Below the pieces are notes generated by a model that was given only the letters and a program-made list of their open reading frames with translations, ran no database searches and had not been told where the DNA came from. A stretch of DNA of 64,000 nt from Phymorhynchus buccinoides (taxonomy: Eukaryota > Mollusca > Gastropoda > Neogastropoda > Raphitomidae): NCBI GenBank assembly GCA_017654935.2, contig CM065713.1:23176875-23240874 (forward strand). The letters are read 5' to 3'. Both the position numbers and the translations under genes were made by a program. Of this stretch, positions 9,528-19,520 are shown piece after piece (position 1 is the first letter of the stretch; each line of letters opens with the position of its first letter).

Positions 9528-10027
9528 NNNNNNNNNNNNNNNNNNNNNNNNNNNNNNNNNNNNNNNNNNNNNNNNNNNNNNNNNNNNNNNNNNNNNNNNN
9601 NNNNNNNNNNNNNNNNNNNNNNNNNNNNNNNNNNNNNNNNNNNNNNNNNNNNNNNNNNNNNNNNNNNNNNNNNNNNNNNNNNNNNNNNNNNNNNNNNNNN
9701 NNNNNNNNNNNNNNNNNNNNNNNNNNNNNNNNNNNNNNNNNNNNNNNNNNNNNNNNNNNNNNNNNNNNNNNNNNNNNNNNNNNNNNNNNNNNNNNNNNNN
9801 NNNNNNNNNNNNNNNNNNNNNNNNNNNNNNNNNNNNNNNNNNNNNNNNNNNNNNNNNNNNNNNNNNNNNNNNNNNNNNNNNNNNNNNNNNNNNNNNNNNN
9901 NNNNNNNNNNNNNNNNNNNNNNNNNNNNNNNNNNNNNNNNNNNNNNNNNNNNNNNNNNNNNNNNNNNNNNNNNNNNNNNNNNNNNNNNNNNNNNNNNNNN
10001 NNNNNNNNNNNNNNNNNNNNNNNNNNN
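9528..10027. other. Assembly gap (500 N)
   Basis: This is exactly 500 unknown bases, a conventional placeholder size. The contig ends on the two sides overlap in content (3695-9527 matches 10028-15887), so the gap may not represent real missing DNA. Confidence 0.98.
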
Positions 10028-10559
10028 CTCTCGACCAATTGGTTTTCCCACAAACAAACCACTACAAAAGCAAAGTCAGCGGCAAAATGGTGGTCTAAGG
10101 GAGTGAAGCGAGATTAGAAATGACCAAGGTAAGGTGTGCAAACATATTTACTTCCTTTGAAGCAAATACATAGAAAATTGAAAGCTATCTATTAATTCCG
10201 CACATATATGACCGGAACGACTTGAATGAGTTCAAATACCCAGGCAAAAATCTTTACAAATAGTTCATCCACCTTTTGGAAGTTCTGTGCTTGTAACTTC
10301 CTCTAATCTGTCACTCTCTTTGACCTTTGAATACTATCTTTCTGTCTTACTGGTCCATTCTCCTGCCTTTTGTTCTAGAAATTCTTGCAAAGATTTTTTT
10401 TCCCAGCTGGGGCTACCTATTTCTCAGTTAGGCGTATAACGAACAGCATGACGCATCTGCACTCATAATTGATGAGACTGGACTGTCTGAGCGATCGGAA
10501 AAAAAAGAAGAATTAATACTGAAATAGTGTGAAAAAAATCAAATAAAGCCCGGCATTAA

Positions 10560-10805
10560 CCCTTTCACCGCCAATGTCGCATGTATGCAGCACAATGGTT
10601 TAACACCCAATGTCACTGGAAGGCATCAAAAAATCATCTGCCTGTTATCCGAAGACCCTATTTTCTGACATTTGGGGAGGCAAGGATAGGCCTAATGTTC
10701 CCAAATGTAACAGTGGAATTCCCAATATTGCAGATCTTTTTTTTTTCACTACCCAGTTAAAATTAATGGTCTCTTTGGGCTGAAAAATGACTGGCGGTGA
10801 AAGGG
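10560..10805. mobile_element. piggyBac-type MITE at a TTAA site (orientation 2)
   Basis: It has the same ends as the element at 4225-4462 (CCCTTTCACCGCCA and its complement, TTAA on both sides). The interior matches only when one of the two is reversed, and then with perhaps a quarter of bases different. The same target site therefore holds two different family members in opposite orientations in the two gene copies. Confidence 0.85.
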
Positions 10806-11349
10806 TTAAAAACACGCCAAAAACTAACAAGGGAAGCTTTTCTAATGACCAGTGTGAAAAATTCAAACTAAAAGCTTTGCAATCAAAATGCACACAAAAC
10901 TAACAAAAAAAAGGCCAGTAACGACTAGTGTCAACATTCAAAATAAAACTCAACATTGAAATGTACCAACAGATAACAATGAGGCATGAAACAAACGGTG
11001 TGCAACACTCAAAGTAAAGCCCTGCACTAAAAATGGACATAAAATAGCATTGTAAGCTAACCGAAAAAATTGAAAAAACAAAAAGAAGAGAAGAATCTAA
11101 AGCAAAGTTCTCCCCCGAAGACGGAGCGTGGCTGTCCACATGGCGGGGTAATCAAAAACGGTCACACACATAATGTTCTCATCCCTAGCTGATGCATTTG
11201 TACTGAATTGTGCAAGTGCTCTGGCTGTAATGGGATGATCCCTGGAGTCGTTAAGCAAGGGAACAACAACAACAACAACAACAACAACAAAGCAAAGTTC
11301 ACATTGATGGTGTACAAAGACACTGAAAAGAAAAGACTCACATCCGGTC

Positions 11350-11578
11350 TCTTTTCCCTATATGAGTAGTGAGGACAGAAACACTGGTTATGTCCCTTAA
11401 AAACAGTACACATTTACACGTCGATAGGCCAGTTGAATTCTCCATTCAAATTCCAGTCTGAGTTTTTAGATAGCCTCCACTGTGAATAGTGTACTGTCCC
11501 CACTAACGATAACTCTATCAGCCCGGTTCGCCGAGCTCTTAAGTAGTCCATCTTACCCTTTTAGAATCTTTGCGGTGT
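11350..11578. repeat. Local ~225-bp interspersed repeat, copy 3
   Basis: This is the counterpart of 5005-5235 in the duplicated block. It is also similar to 3130-3370. It has no coding potential. Confidence 0.7.
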
Positions 11579-11903
11579 ACCAAAAAGAACTAAGGAAAAA
11601 TAACCAGATTACACTGTTACATTACACAGAACATCTGATACAATTATTTTCTAACTACAGACCTTTTCTTCTTCTTTCGTTCGCTCAGACAGTTTCCTGT
11701 CATATGAGCATAGATTCGTCATGCTGCGGTTATGCACCTAACTAAGAAACTGTTAAACATTTGGACAGTAAGTTTGATATAAGTCGCTAATTATACCGTC
11801 AGTGTCGGAGCATTTCACTTGTAACCTCGTACAACCACAACTAACATATCACACAGCTTTTATTGTTTCGAGTTCTTCTTCACAATCCAGACCACATGGA
11901 GAC

Positions 11904-12528
11904 TACCGTATTCTACGGACATAATGAACCACTTTTCCCTCCGACTGACAGTGACCCCTGCGCCTTATAATGTGACATAAGATAGTAAGAAACTATAATA
12001 ACAAAATATGAATTTTGTTTAAAATTTGGGGGGTGCGCCTTATAATAATGATAATAATAATAGAATATTAATAATAGTTAATCATTTATATAGCGCACTC
12101 CTCCATCAAATGTGGAGCTCTATGTGCTTAACAACAATTAAATTAAAAGCAAGAAATTCAACAAAAACAAAACAAATAATCGCTCATACACATGCAAATC
12201 GGCCTACACAATGTACACACCCACACCGCACACAGCCCCCGGCACTTACGCACATACATACACACACATACACACACTCACGCGCGCACACACACCGTTA
12301 CCGTCACCACCACTCACCCCGCCAAAGAACACCATACAAAATACAATAATTTCAATAAAGCATCAACACTCTCGCAACAAAGTTGACGTAGACATTGCAG
12401 ACCTGTGGGAAGGCGTTCATTTGGCTGCTATAACTAAAAGGAAAGCTCTCTGCCAGTGTTAGACTGCTGAAGCTGTGCTGTCTGACCCGTTGCAATGTGG
12501 CGCGCCATGTGGCCCGTAAAATACGGTA
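11904..12528. mobile_element. TA-flanked MITE-like element with gene fragment, second copy
   Basis: The ends TACCGTATTCTACGG and AAATACGGTA match the element at 5562-6175. The inside is also equivalent: GCGCCTTATAA motifs, a retroelement tail (12040-12140), a (CA)n-rich tract (12210-12300) and an antisense SOCS-gene fragment. Its right edge is 4 bp from the stop codon of copy B. Finding it in both copies shows the insertion predates the split between them. Confidence 0.65.
12407..12515 (+). pseudogene. Antisense fragment of the SOCS-box gene, second copy
   Basis: This corresponds to 6055-6165. It matches the coding strand of 13440-13535 in the adjacent gene but runs in the opposite direction. 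It contains substitutions and an AAAAGG insertion relative to the gene, so it no longer encodes the protein segment. Confidence 0.75.
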
Positions 12529-12532
12529 CATT

Positions 12533-15500
12533 TTAGTCTCTGGATTGATCCATCACTTCCTTTTCTTTTTCTCCGTCTCCTTCCTCAAGATCCATGTTAA
12601 CAACGTCGCTGAAGTGCAGAAGGTCTTTACAGGGCTCAGGATCAGGCAGACTGTTGATCCTGTCGGAGTGACCCGGCTGACAGCCGATGTGGTGAGAGAC
12701 AGCTAAGCGAGCCAGGTGCTGCAGGCGGCAAGGGCTGGAGGCAGCTTCTGTTATAAGGCTGTACCCTTTCCTCCTGTCTTTCAATCCAACATCCTTCTCC
12801 AGTGAACGTTTAGCTAATCTCTTCCTCAACTGTCCTCCGTTCTTTTCCAGATATCTACGCAGCCGTTTGGGAGAATGCGCCCCAGAGGCCAACAAAAGTT
12901 TGATGACCTTTAAATCAGATTTTCGAAAAGCCTCCCCTAATCCACGCACAGTGGTTGCTCCCCCTTCCCATCGTTCAAAGCTGGAGAGGCCGGCAGAAAT
13001 GCACAGTTTGACCATTTCAACCCGACTGCCGTCTGTCTCATTTCTTGCAGCAGCATTGAACAAACTGCTGTCAAAATTTTCTGGTTCAAACTTAATGGTG
13101 GGATCTATTCGGCAAAGCAACTCTTCAGCCAAGCACTTCTGACCGTATGCAATGGCCGTCGTCAAAACACATGGAAGGAGGTCCGGAATCTTTGAATTTG
13201 TGCATCTTGGTACTAGAGCTCTGGCAACATCCCACATTTGTCTCTCTACCGCCTCCATCAACAGGAAATTTACCACGTGGGGGTTCCGGCAGAGGTGGTG
13301 CTTCTCCAGAACGTACGATGAGGAATTGGCTCTCAGCACAAGAGCCCAGTGTACCAGACCTTGAAATTGACAGGCCATGGCCAGGTTGTTTTTCAAGGGT
13401 ACACTAAGCTCTTCTGCTGATCGCTCCCACACAAACTCTACACTGCAGCGGGTCAGACGCCACAGCTTCAGTAGTCTAGCACTGGCAGAGAGCTTTCCTC
13501 TCGTAGCCGCCAAATGAACGCCTTCCCACAGCAAGGTGCGGTGACGACGCAGAGAAGGGAATGTAGTGACCATCGTGGTCAGCATTTCAAAGTCCTCACT
13601 GACCAGAGCCAGGAAGAAGGCCAGTCTGGCATGGCCATTGTCCGCACACCACTGGGTCACACTGGACACGGCGACTGGCCATTGGCATGCAGTAATTCCA
13701 TCATTCACGCGGGTCACTATTTGTTTCAGACAATGCAAAACGATGTCAATGTACCGGGTCCATTTTTCAACAGTTTTAGCAATGTCAGAACATACATTTT
13801 CCTCAGAAAGCATTTCACAGATACACCTCTCCAACAATCTGAGAGCCACATTTATTGTGGGGAAAAATGTGTTTGGTAATTGAGGTTTCTTTCGCATGAT
13901 AATGTTCATCAGTTGCACAGCTTCATCCAGATCAAGGCCACCATGATTGGCAAGCTTCTCATCACAAACATATGAGATGAACTGAAATCGTTGCCCATCA
14001 ATTGCCAAGGAATACGCAAAGGCACGGTCTTTATCCTGCACAGAAAACGGTGCATCAACACGCACACTGTTAGTGCACAGCATGACAAAGCAGTCTGCAC
14101 AGTCCATCTCCACAGACTTCCTGATGGCTTTTCTATACACTTTCTTGCTCAATTCTTTGTCGCAGCTTTCATTGAACAGCTTCTGGAACGTCTCCAGACT
14201 GCTGGTTGTCCTCAGTTCGAAGTATTGCTTCATGGAAGTGTTCACTGCATATTGTCTGGGCCACTTTTCCACTCTCCCGTCCACATCACAGCAGATCATA
14301 AGAAACCGTTCACTGATCGCCCCATCTTGAATCAGCCAAGAAATGACAAATTTGGTATCTTTCTTGGACACACCATGCCTAAATAATGTAAATGCCAGTT
14401 TGTATTCTTCCATCTGGAGAGTGTGCCTAAACAATGACGAGCGGTCTGAATCTGAATAGCTGAACAATGGATACATTCTTTCCACAAAAGCACGGTACTC
14501 GTTCTGATCAAACTCAAAGAGCTTGGTCAAGGCATATCTCAACTGCTTACATTTCCATTTAGTGTGAAGCAAGTATTCTCTCCCACAAAAATGCACAATT
14601 GGGGGGCAAGATGTTTTAACAGAAGTGGCTACGAAAAATGCCAAGTGCTTTTCTCCTTCTCTGTACAGGACGTCATAGATCCATCTGACCTCTCCCCCAT
14701 CACATTTTGAAGGCTGCAGATTCTCCTTCCATTGCTGGTGAACAAACTTTTGCTTGAAGACACGACGGGCCCTTGGGTATTCTGTGATCAACTGGATGAA
14801 AATGGATTCATCCAGGAGCTGAACTGCGAACTTGATGACTGCCATCAGCTGGGAGTCCGTGATGGATTCTGTCCGCAGGATGTGTAAGATGAGGTATCCC
14901 ACGTGAAATCTGACTGACCCCATCAACAGCAGACCCTTCAGACCTTCAGGAATAGCACCATCATAGAACAGGTCCAGTAGGTCCAGCACCAAATTGTTAT
15001 CAAAAAGCTTGCAGACTGTATATTCACAGGCATTGACACCACTATTTAAGAGTTGATAAATTATAGGCCACTTTTTGTTTGCCACTGCCTGGTCACAGAC
15101 ACTCTCCATCTGGGTCACACTCAGCCCTTCATTCACCAGTCCTGACACCAATGTCCACTGGCTCTGCTTCATGGACTCTCCCAGAACAAAGTCGGTCAGG
15201 TCGGGGTCTCTGACCTTCCTCACCACCTCCAGAACAAAGTCCCCATGACCGGCGGCTATCTGCTGTCGCAGTCCCTCCTCCCTGCAGTGTTTGCTGACCC
15301 CCAGGTCCATCAGTGTGGCCGTGCACTGGGCGTGCTGATGACCCAGGGCACACTGCAGCAGGCTGTTCCTCAGCTGACCAGGGACCCCCATCTCTATCAG
15401 CCGCAGCACCAGGGCCCACTGTCCATTGTCCACAGCCTGCTGACACAGCCACTCTGACCAGCGTCCACTGCCCCCTGCCCTGTCCACCATCTGTGTGACC

Positions 15501-15865
15501 CAGGGCCACTGACCCTGCTGCACTGCGCAGTGAACAACGCTGTCCAGCTCTTCACCGCTGAGCTGGGGCTCCATCAGCTGCACCACACCTTGCCACTGAT
15601 TGCAGTTCACCAGCTCTATGACCAGTACACTGGTCTGCAGCACTTGCTGGCATTTCTTGAAGAGATGGTCAACCCAGTCCCACCGCTGGTCAGCTACGGC
15701 TTTGTCCATCACCTGCTTCAGCATGGTCACGTAGCTGTCCAGGTGACCCACAAGGTCTGCTGCCCTGTCCCACTCTGACCGCTGGACACAGGCCATGAAC
15801 TGGTCAAGATGTGGACTGGAAGTGGAACAGTGTGTAGCAGGACTCTCTGACTCTGGACAATTCAT
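12533..15865 (-). CDS. SOCS-box protein with helical (ankyrin-like) solenoid, copy B
   Basis: This 1110-aa, single-exon frame is nearly identical to 6180-9512. The start is ATG at 15865; the frame stays open a little further upstream (to a TGA) but without ATG. Amino-acid differences from copy A include Arg to Cys at the VVHRAVQQ site, Val to Ala in ALGHQH, Ser to Asn in AVASKKW, Arg to Cys in KWKRKQL, Gly to Ala in WEGGG, and Val to Asp in the Cul5 box (LPDP, codon 12641-12643). The Asp replaces the hydrophobic residue usual in this motif and might weaken Cullin-5 selection; that is inference. Domain layout and likely role are as for copy A. The two could be alleles or tandem paralogues. Confidence 0.85.
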   Translation of the reverse strand: MNCPESESPATHCSTSSPHLDQFMACVQRSEWDRAADLVGHLDSYVTMLKQVMDKAVADQRWDWVDHLFKKCQQVLQTSVLVIELVNCNQWQGVVQLMEPQLSGEELDSVVHCAVQQGQWPWVTQMVDRAGGSGRWSEWLCQQAVDNGQWALVLRLIEMGVPGQLRNSLLQCALGHQHAQCTATLMDLGVSKHCREEGLRQQIAAGHGDFVLEVVRKVRDPDLTDFVLGESMKQSQWTLVSGLVNEGLSVTQMESVCDQAVANKKWPIIYQLLNSGVNACEYTVCKLFDNNLVLDLLDLFYDGAIPEGLKGLLLMGSVRFHVGYLILHILRTESITDSQLMAVIKFAVQLLDESIFIQLITEYPRARRVFKQKFVHQQWKENLQPSKCDGGEVRWIYDVLYREGEKHLAFFVATSVKTSCPPIVHFCGREYLLHTKWKCKQLRYALTKLFEFDQNEYRAFVERMYPLFSYSDSDRSSLFRHTLQMEEYKLAFTLFRHGVSKKDTKFVISWLIQDGAISERFLMICCDVDGRVEKWPRQYAVNTSMKQYFELRTTSSLETFQKLFNESCDKELSKKVYRKAIRKSVEMDCADCFVMLCTNSVRVDAPFSVQDKDRAFAYSLAIDGQRFQFISYVCDEKLANHGGLDLDEAVQLMNIIMRKKPQLPNTFFPTINVALRLLERCICEMLSEENVCSDIAKTVEKWTRYIDIVLHCLKQIVTRVNDGITACQWPVAVSSVTQWCADNGHARLAFFLALVSEDFEMLTTMVTTFPSLRRHRTLLWEGVHLAATRGKLSASARLLKLWRLTRCSVEFVWERSAEELSVPLKNNLAMACQFQGLVHWALVLRANSSSYVLEKHHLCRNPHVVNFLLMEAVERQMWDVARALVPRCTNSKIPDLLPCVLTTAIAYGQKCLAEELLCRIDPTIKFEPENFDSSLFNAAARNETDGSRVEMVKLCISAGLSSFERWEGGATTVRGLGEAFRKSDLKVIKLLLASGAHSPKRLRRYLEKNGGQLRKRLAKRSLEKDVGLKDRRKGYSLITEAASSPCRLQHLARLAVSHHIGCQPGHSDRINSLPDPEPCKDLLHFSDVVNMDLEEGDGEKEKEVMDQSRD

Positions 15866-16280
15866 CTTTGCAGTAGAATCAGTGCCAGGGCTGGCTGCCA
15901 ACTGACCTGGACCTTCTGTTCTTCACTTCTTGCTGAATCCTCAGACTGATGTCACCAGGTCAGGGACTACAGTCTTCACTGAAGAACCCTTGTTCTGAAA
16001 CAGAGTTGTTCAAAAGGTCTGTGAGTTAAAACTTTAGGACGACGAGTGAGTTTTTCAACACCTTAGCCTTCCAAACAAATTCAAAGTTACAAACAAACAA
16101 CAACAACAAACTCACAATATGATTTTTGCCCAATAATTCAGTAAAATGATTTTCATGTTACGTCAACAAAATGCTATAACTTTGTCAATTTGTCAAATGT
16201 CATGTTATATTTCTACTGAAAAGTATTTTCTTGTCTATGTATTCATAAAAGTTTGTATGTATACCTATATAATAAAATTT
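15866..16280 (-). promoter_or_regulatory. 5' flank of SOCS-box gene copy B; possible 5'-UTR acceptor
   Basis: Read on the minus strand, a TTTTGAACAACTCTGTTTCAG-like stretch ends with AG opposite 15995, about 130 bp before the ATG. It resembles a 3' splice site, so a 5' UTR exon could begin at 15994 with its partner exon upstream. No TATA box or other promoter element could be assigned. The order of features is repeated in the error-rich copy before 53030. Confidence 0.3.
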
Positions 16281-16709
16281 GGTAAAGGTAAAGGTAATAA
16301 AGCCCCCCCCCCCCCAAAGATGCCCCCCCCCCCCCCCCCCCCCTGCATTTCTCCGGTTAATTGAAATTTTATGTTTTTGCCTTTCTTACCAAACATAAAG
16401 CTGTATTTTAGGAACCTTTTTAGCTAATAACCTTTTTGGAATACTAACCTTATCCCTAACCCTAGCCCTAAACCTAACCCCCACTATGACTTGTCACAGT
16501 TGTGGTTCGTTGCGTTTTTCCGTCTTATAGGGTGGGGGGCTAGGGTTAGGGATTAGGGTTAGTATTCCAAAAAGGTTATTAGCTAAAAATGTTCCTAAAA
16601 TACAGCTTTATGTATGGTAAGAAAGGCAAAAACGGAAAAATGTAATTAACCGAGAAATGTAGGGGGGGGGGGGGGGGGGGGGGGGGGGGGTGTACATCTT
16701 GACCTTTAC
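16281..16709. mobile_element. Foldback element carrying TTAGGG-type arrays (site B)
   Basis: It belongs to the same family as 2598-3009. The arms begin GGTAAAGG, carry the ACATAAAGCTGTATTTTAGG block and meet at CCCTAA/TTAGGG repeats around a TTGTGGTTCGTTGCG centre. A different flanking repeat, TAAAATTT (16273-16280) versus TTAAAATTC (16710-16718), shows an independent insertion. Long poly-C and poly-G runs near the two ends form the outer part of the hairpin. Confidence 0.72.
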
Positions 16710-16784
16710 TTAAAATTCAATGTGCTTCTGTGAGGAAATTGACTGCACAACCACTTTTGTAAAAAAAAAGTACATAATGTAAAT

Positions 16785-17115
16785 ATGTTTGCAAGGGCAA
16801 AGGGTGCTGATGACCAAAGCCATATAAAATGCATGTATACTAACTCTGACAGCATGATGAATAAGTTAAATGAAATGGAACTTCTAATCGAGGAGAAAGA
16901 TTTTGACTTAATAGCAGTAACAGAGGTTTTACCCAAGAACCCAGGTACTGACATTGTTAACTTTGCTATGAAGGGCTATACATGTACTACTGTGAAGGAA
17001 GGAAGGGGGTATAAGTCTTTGCAAAGGAGGGGTTTGAGATAGTTTCACTGGATAAGTACAAGGGCTTGTTTTCAATGGATAAGTACAAGGGCTTGTTTCC
17101 CCCAAGCATAGTATG
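16785..17115 (+). mobile_element. Non-LTR retrotransposon fragment: start of endonuclease domain
   Basis: The plus-strand frame contains CMYTNSDSMMNKLNEMELLI followed by DFDLIAVTEVLPKN. This is the typical N-terminal strand-helix and catalytic-Glu region of the APE-type endonuclease of LINEs (ITEV-like motif). The frame is lost after about 85 residues. It is a relic. The error-rich inverted copy is near 52000-52270. Confidence 0.65.
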
Positions 17116-17119
17116 CAAG

Positions 17120-17470
17120 GTTACTTCTCAAACTTCTCAAAAGGTGGCAGATACAGCCATCCCAGGTAGCCCTTTCCAGTCATGGATGGTTCAAGAGAAA
17201 AATGAATTTTGTCTGTATTCAGTGTGACAGTGGATGGATGACAGTTGCTGGTCATGTTCTCTTCTCTGGCGGCTCGGTGCTGGGATGACCCTGGTGTCGT
17301 CAACCTGGACAATGCCTTGCTGGATTTTTATAAAGCATTGTGAGCCTGCTGGTTTTCCTGCGCTGCTCAAGTGTGGGCCACCCTAACTGGACTAACATAC
17401 CACTGACACTGGAGGTGTTGTCGTAGTGGTTGAGTACGAAGCGAGCCGCCCATCTGACTTTAGTAGTATT
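17120..17470 (-). mobile_element. Non-LTR retrotransposon fragment: reverse transcriptase C-terminal tail
   Basis: With frameshifts, the minus strand encodes pieces such as ARFVLNHYDNTSSVSGML and later QNSFFSRTIHDW. These correspond to the post-catalytic C-terminal region of LINE reverse transcriptases, and a closely related stretch is at 34390-35075. It lies head on to the endonuclease fragment. A (TAG)n microsatellite follows at 17461-17490. Confidence 0.55.
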
Positions 17471-17889
17471 AGTAGTAGTAGTAGTAGGGTAGGGACTAAA
17501 TAAGCCGTCAAGCTTGTTAGCAGTCCCATCATATCATCAATCCTGGATATATCTTTGATCAAGGTGTAATACGGTTGAATTTTGAAGCCCTTCATTGAAC
17601 TTTTTCACAATTTTAAGTTTTAGATATTTTGTCCTTGAGAGAAATTAGCCTGGGGCCCTGATCACCATGAAGGGCTCTTTACCCATTGTGACCACCATTA
17701 AACAATGTCTCCTGAAACCCCCAAACATTTTCAGAGAAAACTACTTTTCCTCCATTACCGTGCCTAATGACGTTAAGACTGATGTTGGTGGCCTATTACT
17801 CTCATTCATGATTTTAAAACATACCCAAGTGAAATTAAAAGAATCTGAACATTTTAGATGAGGGTGAGCAGAATCTTAGCATACAGGAG
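17471..17889. other. Intergenic DNA without a recognisable gene
   Basis: A single copy of a ~110-bp unit (near 17460-17560) is present that is about three copies in the inverted region 51366-51655. A ~45-bp motif containing TTTTAGATATTTTGTCC at 17615-17650 recurs at 17920-17955. Nothing codes. Confidence 0.4.
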
Positions 17890-18490
17890 GATATAGACTT
17901 TTTCATCAATTTCCACTTACAGTTTTAGATATTTTCTCCTTGAGAGAAATTCTCTGATAGAGATCATACACACACACACATTCACCCTCTTCTTCTTCTT
18001 CTCCTTAGGCAAACCCACAACTTCAACACGCTGAAGGTTCTGCTCTTTGCACACGCTAGGGGGTACTATTACCGAAAAAGAGAAAAATAGCAAGAGATAG
18101 AGTACAAAGCGAAATGATAACATTATGGGGAAATAGAAAGAAAGAAATGATTGATTGCAAGACAGTCAGGAAATAACTGAGTATTCACAGATACACAGTT
18201 TACCATGTAGAAAGAATTAAGTTAAATATGTGAGGATTTGATTTGGGAAGGGGGGATGGAGGGGGTTGGGGGTGTATGGGTGTATGATAGAGGGAAAGAC
18301 GAGTTATAAGGTCATGATTTTAAATGTACCCCAGACTGGCCAGGGACACCCGGGCCCCACATGATGCATGTAAGTAGTGTCATGCACGACCGCTTAGTCC
18401 CCCCAGATCAACCGGGGAAACACGGGCCCCACATGATGCATGCACAGGAGTATTTGTATTCAGGTGACAATACATGCATGCAAATAAAGG
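17890..18490. mobile_element. ~600-bp insertion, unclassified, also at 32490-33025
   Basis: Most of this segment, from a CTTCTTCTTCTTCTCCTTAG edge to an AAATAAAGGGG edge, recurs in the same orientation at 32490-33025. It appears to be missing from the otherwise collinear inverted copy around 50870-50940. This suggests a mobile or variably present unit. It contains two similar sub-repeats with CCCCACATGATGCATG. No open frame or known terminal repeat was recognised. Confidence 0.45.
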
Positions 18491-19073
18491 GGGGGGGGGG
18501 CTCACACACTTACTCATGCATACACACACAGGGCAATCAATGCACACATTTCAGAGTACACAAGTGATAGTAATAAAACTATGTACTAGTATGCATACAC
18601 TTTGACACCCAATGTCACTAGCAGCACATGTATGAACAGTGGTGTACACTGTAAACCATGACTTTGTCACATTATACACATGCACTTTCCCCCTAAAATG
18701 AGCATATACATCAAGTCTATCTACCCACCCACCCACCTACCGTAAGGATACCAGGAGTTTTGTTATATAAATAGTTCCCCCACCTTCTGGAAGTTCTGTG
18801 CTTGTAACTTCCTCTAATCTGTCACTCTTTGATTCTGTCTTTTCCCTTTGCTTACTGTCATCTACTAATCTATCTTTCTGCCTTACCGGTCCATTCTCCT
18901 GCCTTTTTTTTCAAGAAACACTTTCAAAAAGATTTCCTCTAGCCGAAGTCTGCGCTATCGAAGAAGAAGATCAAATCTACTTAATGTCCCTAATGAGGCC
19001 TTTTTTCATTCACTTAGTCATGCAAAATAAAAACTGTTGAGATGTAGGCCCTATCATCCACACACACACACAC

Positions 19074-19109
<36 letters not shown>

Positions 19110-19468
19110 CGTGCGTGCGTGTGTGTGTTGTTGTTGTTCTTTAATTTAACGTCTTTTCACTTAGAAGTAATATTAGACATGAAATTGAAAGTGTGTGTGC
19201 GAGTGTGTGCGTGTGGGTATGTGCATGTGTATCTGTGTGTGCTTAAAGTGCATATTTATTTAAGTAACATTAGGGGATGTATGCTTAGTTAAAACAGGTT
19301 TTTTTATAAAAACATAATAATAATAATAATAATAATAAAATAAAATAAAAACTCCAGAATTGAACTATTATAAAATCAAAATGCAAACATTCTATAAACA
19401 AAAACCCAACAGCAATCATAGAAACGAGCCAAATGGACTTAAGAGAGAGAGTGTGAGTGAGTGAGTGA

Positions 19469-19500
<32 letters not shown>

Positions 19501-19520
19501 GTGTGCGTGAGTGCGTGCGT
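18491..19520. repeat. Microsatellite-rich intergenic DNA, including (CA)n/(TG)n
   Basis: No gene is seen. A short (CA)n run switches directly to a long (TG)n run at about 19058-19130, giving a palindromic microsatellite. (AAT)n follows at 19315-19340 and (GAGT)n/(GT)n at 19455-19500. From about 18850 the sequence is the inverted counterpart of 46972 downwards. Confidence 0.6.

Larger units (their letters stand above)
10028..15887. repeat. Direct duplicate of 3695-9527
   Basis: The order and orientation of all elements match 3695-9527: minisatellite, piggyBac-site, local repeat, TA-element with gene fragment, and SOCS-box gene. Coding parts differ by only a handful of bases. The intergenic part differs by short indels and by a different MITE at the TTAA site. 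It is either a tandem duplication or two haplotypes placed in series across the gap. Confidence 0.92.

Noticed and set aside
9442..10098. Open frames running through the first N gap (likewise 26654-27336 at the second)
   Set aside because: They exist only because N is read as an unknown residue; no real coding sequence is shown.
12533..15901. A 1122-aa version of the SOCS-box protein starting 12 codons upstream
   Set aside because: That first codon is TTG, not ATG. The ATG at 15865 matches the start of copy A.
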